From an uncultured Proteiniphilum sp. (GTDB lineage: Bacteria > Bacteroidota > Bacteroidia > Bacteroidales > Dysgonomonadaceae): a DNA stretch of 13,567 nt. The first letter of the stretch is position 1, and the number at the start of each line of letters is the position of its first letter. Both the position numbers and the translations under genes were made by a program. The notes under the pieces are model-generated. The model did not search any database. It saw nothing but the letters and a program-made list of their open reading frames with translations, and was not told the DNA's origin. Location: NCBI RefSeq assembly GCF_937873925.1, contig NZ_CALNAT010000193.1:1-13567 (forward strand). The letters run 5' to 3'. Shown in pieces: positions 8,708 to 13,567 of this stretch.

Positions 8708-9838
8708 ATGGGTAAAAGAATGAATCGTTTATTATTATTTATTTGTGTTTTAAGTTCCGTTTATGCTTGTAGCGCGAATAGAGCTTCGGGTAACAAATCG
8801 CAGGCTGCCTTTTTCAGTGACAACTACATTAAGTCAACAATGCTTAAGGCTGCCGAGTGGCAGTTAAAAAACCCGAAGCATAATATAAAAGATTGGACTA
8901 ACGGGGCTTTTTATGCCGGTGTATTTGCTACGTGGGAAACTACAAAGTCGGAAAACATTTACAATGCTTTGATGGAATTGGGGGATAAGACCCAATGGCA
9001 GCCTTACAGGCGGTATTATCATGCCGACGATGTGGCCATTTGCCAGACATATATCGACCTTTACCAGATAGAGAAAAAACAGGAGATGATCCAACCTACG
9101 ATCGACACCATCGCTCGTTTCATGGCGAATCCTTATCCGTCGAGAGAGAAGGTTGACATCATTAAATGGTGGTGGTGCGATGCTTTGTTTATGGCACCGC
9201 CGGTAATGACAAAGCTATGGAAGGCTACCGGGAACGAAGAGTACCTGATTCATAACGACCGGTATTTCAAAGAGTGTTACGACCTTTTATACAATCAGGA
9301 CGAACGCCTTTTTGCCAGGGATTTAAGGTACGTGCTTAACCCCGATGGATCTGCCCGTAAAGAGGCGAACGGGCAACCGATTTTCTGGTCCCGGGGCAAT
9401 GGCTGGGTGATGGGTGGTTTGGTGCGTATCCTGCAGGATTTACCGTCCGATTATCCGCAACGCCCTTTCTATGAGAAAATATACAAAGACATGGCCGACC
9501 GGATTCTCGAACTTCAACAGGAAGACGGGTTATGGAGGGCCAGCTTACTCGATCCCGAATCTTATCCCGGCGGAGAAGTCAGCGGTTCAGGATTCTTTTG
9601 CTATGCACTCGCATGGGGGATCAACAATAAATTACTGGACAAAAAGAAATATTTACCCGCGGTAAAAAAAGCCTGGGTGAGTTTGTCCGGCTGCGTAAAT
9701 GAGGAAGGGCGTGTAGGTTGGGTGCAGCCGATAGGCGGAGATCCGCAGAAGAATTTCTCTGAAGACAGTTGGGAGGTATATGGAACAGGGGCATTCCTGC
9801 TTGCCGGCAGTGAAGTAATTAAATTGCCAAAAAGATAA
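8708..9838 (+). CDS. GH105 unsaturated uronyl hydrolase, lipoprotein
   Basis: This is a family GH105/GH88-type (PF07470) hydrolase of 376 residues, which should remove 4,5-unsaturated uronosyl residues from the non-reducing end of oligosaccharides made by a lyase. I chose the ATG at 8708; an in-frame TTG lies at 8684 and another ATG at 8720. The lipoprotein signal is RLLLFICVLSSVYAC with Cys21. Hallmarks in order (8708 numbering) are DWTNGAFYAGVF near 62, HADDVAICQTY with Asp107/108, KWWWCDALFMAPP with Asp158 as the likely catalytic acid, FWSRGNGWVMGGL at 226-238, GLWRASLLDP, and the closing EDSWEVYGTGAFLLAG. Length is normal and the core motifs look intact. The residues after Cys21 (SANRAS) lack acids, which suggests a periplasm-facing lipoprotein. 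The neighbouring propeller gene is a candidate source of its substrate. Rhamnogalacturonan, ulvan or glucuronate-side-chain products are all possible. Confidence 0.93.
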   Translation: MGKRMNRLLLFICVLSSVYACSANRASGNKSQAAFFSDNYIKSTMLKAAEWQLKNPKHNIKDWTNGAFYAGVFATWETTKSENIYNALMELGDKTQWQPYRRYYHADDVAICQTYIDLYQIEKKQEMIQPTIDTIARFMANPYPSREKVDIIKWWWCDALFMAPPVMTKLWKATGNEEYLIHNDRYFKECYDLLYNQDERLFARDLRYVLNPDGSARKEANGQPIFWSRGNGWVMGGLVRILQDLPSDYPQRPFYEKIYKDMADRILELQQEDGLWRASLLDPESYPGGEVSGSGFFCYALAWGINNKLLDKKKYLPAVKKAWVSLSGCVNEEGRVGWVQPIGGDPQKNFSEDSWEVYGTGAFLLAGSEVIKLPKR

Positions 9839-9845
9839 TCTTCCT

Positions 9846-11588
9846 ATGAAGAAAGCATTATTCATGATCTTCATGATCGTTCCGTTATTTGTTTCCGGAC
9901 AAGGAAACGGCTATTGGAACCAAAATCTTCCGATTATACCTTACCGGCTTCCACCCCCGCCCCCGGATTACCAGGTCGAATACATCGACTTTGACGGCGA
10001 CGGTGATCCGGATGCGATCAAAAGCGTGACAATCAATAATACACCCATCCTGTGGATCGACGATGACGATGACATGCAATACGGCGACCTGGAAGGGGAT
10101 ACCGACAGTGACTGTCTGCTCATCGACCGCAATAAAGACGGGATCTACGGCGGTTTGGGAGATCTGATCATCAAATGGTGCAATACCGATGGTGATGGCA
10201 TTGCCGATATGCAATTGATTGTTGAATATCCGGCAACAGAGGATGAAAAAGTGTGGCCGCACGGGCATTACATGTGGGTGATGGATACTGATAAAGACCA
10301 GGTATTCAACTATATCGACTGGAACACTTTCCAATTGAAGGCATGGGAATTCAGCGGCACCTCCGACTTCATAGAAGACTACAGCGGGAAAAGCCTTTTC
10401 CTGAAGGTACATGCCGCCACCAACCGGATGGAAGACCTGCGGTTTAATTGGGAAAATCCTTTCCTTTTTTACGATCCGGACGACGATGGCCTGACGGAAA
10501 TGGCCATCCGGCTGGTGGATTCACCCCGCTATTTCAACGATTCCACGAAAACGGTAAATCCTCAAACAATGTATTTCTCCGGCAAGATGGACTGGGTATC
10601 GATCTCGGTCGACCTGGATAACGACAACGGGACAGGTCACGAGTTCGACTTTGATTTCACATTAGGCTTTCGGGGCGAAGGGTTTGGTTATGCCGACCAC
10701 GTACAGCCTCTCCCGAACTTCAAAGGTCTTGCCGCGGCCGATTCCTTTTTTATCGACCCGCGGTGGAGGCATCTTGAAGAGTTAATCTATCCGAATCATG
10801 ACCAGACGCCTGACCTCATCTTTAAAAAGGGAAAATGGAACAAGGTTTACTTTGTATATGATGAAGATGATGACTGCCACCGTTGGGAAAGGGTGGAATT
10901 CCTGGATCCGCTGGACCCTTTTAAAATAGGCCACAACAAAGGGGGTATCGACAATCACCCCCAATCGGATTCGTCCGGCGATCGGGGTGAATGGGATGTG
11001 GACAACTCCGGTGGGGGCAAACTTTACATCAGTAAGTTTGACGGCCGGTTACATTTGTACGGGGCAGAATGGGGTTGCTGGCGGATCGACCAACAGGCCA
11101 AATACTACCAGGGCTTCAACCGTACATGGAAACCCGGGGAACCGAAAGTCTTTGCAACGGTTAAATATACCGATACCGACAACAATGGCTTTATCGACCT
11201 GATCGAATACGATATGGACGGGGACCACCAGTTCGAGGAAACCATCAGCCTGATCGGACTGGGTATAGACGACCGCTGCGAATTATACGATCCGGCTGAT
11301 TTTCAGCATAAAAATTACCTGAAACTGAAAGACAGGATGGCGGAGAACCTGTGGAAACAGGCGCATGATGCGGTTGCTGTCGCCCAACAAACAGGCGTGA
11401 ATACAAGTTGGTACGCCAAATTGAAACAGGGCACCTCAGTAAGGGATAAATACCACAACGGTTATTGGCTGCAATACTATATTTTTAAAGATTTGCAGGA
11501 TCACTGTCTCAGGAATAACAACGCGGAATTACTCAAACAGGTTACCATAGCCTATTTGACTTCTGACTGGGAATCCTTATTAAAATAA
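9846..11588 (+). CDS. Secreted Asp-rich protein with calcium-loop motifs, function unknown
   Basis: I do not recognise a named family for this 580-residue protein. It has an ordinary signal peptide (MKKALFMIFMIVPLFVSGQ) with no lipobox Cys, and a run of five prolines at 36-40. Residues 48-151 carry closely spaced acidic loops of the D-x-D-G-D kind: DFDGDGDPD at 48-56, five Asp at 72-76, DRNKDG at 94-99, NTDGDGIAD at 113-121 and DTDKD at 147-151. More occur at 210-215, 256-260 and 339-343. Residues 443-454 (DTDNNGFIDLIE) fit a canonical EF-hand loop, followed by DMDGD at 456-460. The loops alternate with aromatic-rich beta-like strands, reminiscent of FG-GAP/VCBS propeller or thrombospondin type-3 repeats. 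The last 90 residues look helical. It starts 7 bases after the GH105 stop, so co-translation is likely. It could be a calcium-stabilised binding protein or an unassigned enzyme; the sequence does not decide. Confidence 0.85.
   Translation: MKKALFMIFMIVPLFVSGQGNGYWNQNLPIIPYRLPPPPPDYQVEYIDFDGDGDPDAIKSVTINNTPILWIDDDDDMQYGDLEGDTDSDCLLIDRNKDGIYGGLGDLIIKWCNTDGDGIADMQLIVEYPATEDEKVWPHGHYMWVMDTDKDQVFNYIDWNTFQLKAWEFSGTSDFIEDYSGKSLFLKVHAATNRMEDLRFNWENPFLFYDPDDDGLTEMAIRLVDSPRYFNDSTKTVNPQTMYFSGKMDWVSISVDLDNDNGTGHEFDFDFTLGFRGEGFGYADHVQPLPNFKGLAAADSFFIDPRWRHLEELIYPNHDQTPDLIFKKGKWNKVYFVYDEDDDCHRWERVEFLDPLDPFKIGHNKGGIDNHPQSDSSGDRGEWDVDNSGGGKLYISKFDGRLHLYGAEWGCWRIDQQAKYYQGFNRTWKPGEPKVFATVKYTDTDNNGFIDLIEYDMDGDHQFEETISLIGLGIDDRCELYDPADFQHKNYLKLKDRMAENLWKQAHDAVAVAQQTGVNTSWYAKLKQGTSVRDKYHNGYWLQYYIFKDLQDHCLRNNNAELLKQVTIAYLTSDWESLLK
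9987..10208 (+). repeat. Degenerate tandem Asp-rich calcium-loop coding repeat
   Basis: This stretch encodes residues 48-121 of the unknown secreted protein. Acidic loops of about nine residues with Asp or Asn at alternate positions (DFDGDGDPD, DDDDDM, DTDSD, DRNKDG, NTDGDGIAD) recur every 10 to 25 residues. The units are related by pattern and not by close nucleotide identity, so this is a protein-level repeat and not a recent DNA duplication. Binding of calcium is inferred from the pattern. Confidence 0.5.
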
Positions 11589-11605
11589 TAAAATCAATAA
11601 ACAGA

Positions 11606-13081
11606 ATGAACTTAAAAAAATCTATCTTATTTATAGGGCTGATCCTGGGGGTCAGTTCAATTACGGCACAGACTGATATTTATGGTAAAGCGAAATTAAT
11701 CAACCAGCAGACAGACGGATACCGGGGTATCTGGTATCATATTGCAGGCGCAGGACAATCCGGACCGGTCAAGAACGAATATCGTTACAAATACAGCGGC
11801 GGTTTGGGCACTTATCCGGCAAACCACTATCCATTCTCCGTATATGTGAAAGCTGTGGATAAGACTTTTTTCTGCTACGGAGGAACTGATGGAACCGGAA
11901 AAACCTTGTTGCATATGGTATCCTATTTCGACCATAAGACAGGACAAGTACCACGCCCTACTATTGTGTTGGATAAAGCTACCAACGATGCGCATGACAA
12001 CCCGGTGATGCAGGTAGATAAAGACGGTTATATCTGGATTTTCTCTACTTCACACGGAACCGGCCGCCCTTCATTTATTCATAAAAGCAAAGCACCTTAT
12101 GATATTACGGAATTTGTACGGGTGCCGGCTACGAAAATCGTGAACGGGGAAAAAGTGCCATTGGATAATTTTTCCTATTTACAAATGTACTATTCGCCGG
12201 AAGAAGGTTTCGCCGGTTTGTTCACCCATTACGAAAAGGTCGGGGGACGGGTAATTGGATGGATGACCAGTAAGGATGGTGTGGAATGGTCGGAATGGAA
12301 AGATTTGTCTTTGCTGCATCAGGGACAATACCAGACCAGCGGCAACCAGGGAAAACGGATCGGTACCTCCTTTAACTACCATCCCAACCGACCCGTGAGA
12401 GGTGGTCTGGACTTCCGTACCAACTTGTATTACCTGCAATCGGATGATTTCGGGAAAACCTGGACTACCGCAGAGGGATCCTCGATTGAGTTACCTCTTA
12501 CGGAAGTTGCCAATAAAGCATTGGTACATGATTACGACGCGGAAGAACGCAACGTATATATAGCCGATCTACACTTCGATCCGAAAGGACATCCTGTTAT
12601 CCTTTATATTACGAGTAAGGGACCCATGCCCGGTCCCGGGGACGGGCCGCGAATGTGGCATACCGCCTGGTGGTCAGGAAAAAAATGGGTGATTAATCCT
12701 CTTTCTCCTGCCGGTAATAACTACGATGCAGGATCGATTTATACGGATAAGAGAGGACGATGGAGAGTGATTGCTCCCACCGCCATGGGTCCCCAACCCT
12801 ATAATACCGGCGGGGAAATGGAAATGTGGGAGAGCAAGAATCAGGGAAAAACATGGAAGAAGTTGAAAATATTGACTAAAGATAGCAAATATAATCATAC
12901 TTACGCCCGGCGTCCTATCCCTGTACATCCTGACTTCTATGCTTTTTGGGCGGATGGCCACGGACGTCAGCCATCTGAATCCAGATTATATTTCTGCGAC
13001 CGGAAAGGAAATGTTTACCAACTTCCCCAAAACATGAACAGTGATTTTGCCAGGCCGGTATTATGTAAGGCCGGACAATAA
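11606..13081 (+). CDS. Secreted BNR_4 beta-propeller protein, probable polysaccharide lyase (PL24/PL25/PL27-like) or GH145-like enzyme
   Basis: This 491-residue protein has a signal peptide with probable cleavage after SSITA (residue 21) and no lipobox, so it is periplasmic or secreted. It is a BNR_4-type (PF15892) propeller: GYRGIWYH at 38-45, SGGLGTYPANHYPFSVY at 64-80, and Asp boxes SDDFGKTW (279-286) and SKNQGKTW (410-417), with a looser one, SKDGVEW, at 222-228. Candidate active-site residues are His130 (DAHDNP) and His150 (STSHGTGRPS), exactly 20 apart as in PL25 ulvan lyase from memory, plus Tyr195, Arg215 and Tyr258 (FNYHP). His74 in the GLGTY segment could instead serve a GH145-type site. 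GH145 removes rhamnose from glucuronate hydrolytically, PL27 does so by elimination, and PL24/25 cut ulvan. Its place 17 bases after the previous gene, in an operon with GH105, favours a lyase. Family membership is fairly sure, the reaction is not. Confidence 0.85.
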   Translation: MNLKKSILFIGLILGVSSITAQTDIYGKAKLINQQTDGYRGIWYHIAGAGQSGPVKNEYRYKYSGGLGTYPANHYPFSVYVKAVDKTFFCYGGTDGTGKTLLHMVSYFDHKTGQVPRPTIVLDKATNDAHDNPVMQVDKDGYIWIFSTSHGTGRPSFIHKSKAPYDITEFVRVPATKIVNGEKVPLDNFSYLQMYYSPEEGFAGLFTHYEKVGGRVIGWMTSKDGVEWSEWKDLSLLHQGQYQTSGNQGKRIGTSFNYHPNRPVRGGLDFRTNLYYLQSDDFGKTWTTAEGSSIELPLTEVANKALVHDYDAEERNVYIADLHFDPKGHPVILYITSKGPMPGPGDGPRMWHTAWWSGKKWVINPLSPAGNNYDAGSIYTDKRGRWRVIAPTAMGPQPYNTGGEMEMWESKNQGKTWKKLKILTKDSKYNHTYARRPIPVHPDFYAFWADGHGRQPSESRLYFCDRKGNVYQLPQNMNSDFARPVLCKAGQ

Positions 13082-13089
13082 ATTATTCC

Positions 13090-13126
13090 GACCAGTAAGC
13101 AACCAAATAATGGCTGCTTACTGGTC
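13090..13126 (+). terminator. Strong hairpin after the last PUL gene, probable terminator or 3' end
   Basis: The arms GACCAGTAAGCA (13090-13101) and TGCTTACTGGTC (13115-13126) are perfect 12-base reverse complements. After one A/C mismatch the pairing continues with CCA against TGG, leaving a short AT-rich loop. It begins eight bases after the stop of the propeller gene. On the + strand it is followed by AAAATCC and not by a T-run, so it is not a textbook intrinsic terminator; it may form an mRNA 3' end or protect it from exonucleases. On the - strand it is followed by a mixed T-rich stretch. Confidence 0.6.
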
Positions 13127-13303
13127 AAAATCCAATACTCTCAAGTAAAAACATGACTACAGCAAACAGTTACACAAAAAATACATAGAAAGTTCTTTAA
13201 AAGTGTTATCGCAAACTGAAAACAAATAATCTACAAAAAGATCAGAACAATTATGGAGGATTTTTAACATAAAATATCACTATACACAGGTTTAAAATCA
13301 TTT

Positions 13304-13317
13304 TTTACAGTTGTAAA
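13304..13317. promoter_or_regulatory. Palindrome over the -33 element, possible operator
   Basis: TTTACA (13304-13309) and TGTAAA (13312-13317) are perfect reverse complements around a two-base centre. The palindrome covers the candidate -33 box at 13310-13313, a usual place for a repressor or activator site. The word TGTAAAC at 13312-13318 also occurs at 144-150, overlapping the candidate PUL promoter. In AT-rich DNA either observation could be chance. Confidence 0.3.
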
Positions 13318-13339
13318 CAATATATCTCATTTACATTTG
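13310..13339 (+). promoter_or_regulatory. Candidate Bacteroidota promoter pointing right
   Basis: TACATTTG at 13332-13339 matches the Bacteroides -7 consensus TAnnTTTG at every fixed base. GTTG at 13310-13313, one base off TTTG, stands 18 bases upstream, close to the usual spacing of about 19. Transcription would start near 13346 and run rightward out of the window. This is the best promoter match I noticed in the non-coding stretches, judged by eye. Confidence 0.5.
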
Positions 13340-13537
13340 CAATATGTTTTAAAAACAAAAAAAAGCTTTTAAACATGCAATACACTCTCAGCATTGAATA
13401 GCCGATTTCATTGACCGAGCAATTATCATATCTCTTATCCGATATTATATAGGGGTATCTACAGACAATTACAATTTGAAAATGAAATGACACCAGTGAA
13501 TTGTATCCTTTTTCCGGAAAAGAATTCGTTTCTTTCT

Positions 13538-13567
13538 ATGAAAGAGAGCCATAGATATACAATTTTA
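13538..13567 (+). CDS. Possible start of a further gene, cut by the window end
   Basis: An ATG at 13538 opens ten codons (MKESHRYTIL) that remain open at the window edge. It is the only rightward frame after the promoter candidate at 13310-13339 that reaches the edge from an ATG, and it would have a leader of about 190 bases. Ten residues are too few to identify a protein, and nothing marks the start codon. A regulator or another PUL gene would fit the position, but that is a guess. Confidence 0.2.
   Translation, partial: MKESHRYTIL

Larger units (their letters stand above)
256..13081 (+). other. Polysaccharide-utilisation locus, probable single operon of seven genes
   Basis: Seven genes run in the same direction with gaps of 12, 13, 59, 70, 7 and 17 bases. 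No terminator-like hairpin is visible between them, and a strong hairpin follows the last stop. The order is SusC, SusD, two accessory lipoproteins, then degradative enzymes, which is the standard plan of a Bacteroidota PUL. Single transcription is inferred from spacing and orientation. The 59- and 70-base gaps could hold internal start sites, but I see no good promoter in them. No regulator gene is in the window. Confidence 0.85.
13127..13567. other. AT-rich intergenic region right of the PUL
   Basis: About 440 bases without a convincing complete gene on either strand. The first half is A-rich with only very short frames (for example an 11-codon frame from 13153 and a 4-codon frame from 13253). 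The second half holds a promoter candidate at 13310-13339 with a palindrome over its -33 element, a perfect 12-base palindrome TTTTCCGGAAAA at 13510-13521, and an ATG frame at 13538 that stays open to the end of the window. A leftward frame of 62 codons at 13305-13493 has no recognisable features. Confidence 0.55.

Noticed and set aside
9885..10412. Leftward open frame of 175 codons opposite the Asp-rich gene
   Set aside because: Asp codons (GAT/GAC) read on the other strand become Ile/Val codons, which keeps this frame open and explains its Val/Ile-rich translation. It has no recognisable domain and lies wholly inside a well-supported gene.
13305..13493. Leftward open frame of 62 codons in the right intergenic region
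   Set aside because: The translation is rich in Phe, Ile, Tyr and Cys as expected from AT-rich non-coding DNA, has no family resemblance, and overlaps a better-supported rightward promoter. Not called as a gene.
1..13567. CRISPR arrays, tRNA/rRNA genes, insertion sequences, phage or integrase genes
   Set aside because: No regularly spaced repeats, no tRNA-like cloverleaf sequence, and no transposase or integrase motif was seen on reading both strands; the window is filled by one coherent operon.

Overview
The window looks like one polysaccharide-utilisation locus (PUL) from a member of the Bacteroidota, most likely a Bacteroidales relative of Bacteroides, Parabacteroides or Dysgonomonas. The reasons are the adjacent SusC/SusD pair, the TonB-dependent transporter with an N-terminal carboxypeptidase-regulatory-like domain, several lipoproteins in the SusE/F position, AT-rich leaders without clear Shine-Dalgarno sequences, and promoter-like sequences of the Bacteroides TAnnTTTG type. 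The genus cannot be fixed from the sequence.

Layout. Bases 1-255 are a non-coding leader with a small inverted repeat and a weak promoter candidate. Seven genes then follow on the + strand with gaps of about 7 to 70 bases: a SusC-like transporter (256-3369), a SusD-like glycan-binding lipoprotein (3382-5331), a DUF4959/DUF5126/DUF5000-type lipoprotein (5345-6676), a DUF4998 lipoprotein with a C-terminal peptidase-M64-like domain whose metal-site motif is destroyed (6736-8637), a GH105 unsaturated-uronide hydrolase lipoprotein (8708-9838), a secreted Asp-rich protein of unknown function with calcium-loop motifs (9846-11588), and a secreted BNR_4 seven-bladed-propeller-type protein related to polysaccharide lyases PL24/PL25/PL27 and glycosidase family GH145 (11606-13081). 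A strong hairpin follows the last stop. Bases 13127-13567 hold no convincing complete gene, but they contain a good promoter candidate pointing right and possibly the first ten codons of a further gene.

How the genes may work together (inference). The SusD lipoprotein and the two accessory lipoproteins would capture a uronate-containing glycan at the cell surface, and the SusC channel would import it using TonB energy. The propeller protein is a candidate lyase, or rhamnosidase, acting on a rhamnose/glucuronate linkage. A lyase would leave a 4,5-unsaturated uronosyl end, which is the substrate type of GH105. Ulvan-like glycans, or rhamnose-capped glucuronate side chains such as those of arabinogalactan proteins, therefore fit. 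No recognisable endo-acting backbone enzyme and no regulator (HTCS, ECF-sigma/anti-sigma) lies in the window, so the system is either specialised for side chains or continues outside it.

The two most unusual items are the M64-like domain in which the usual His-Glu...His zinc motif reads Arg-Gln...Phe, and the Asp-rich 580-residue protein, which matches no enzyme family I recognise although it sits between two probable carbohydrate-active enzymes.
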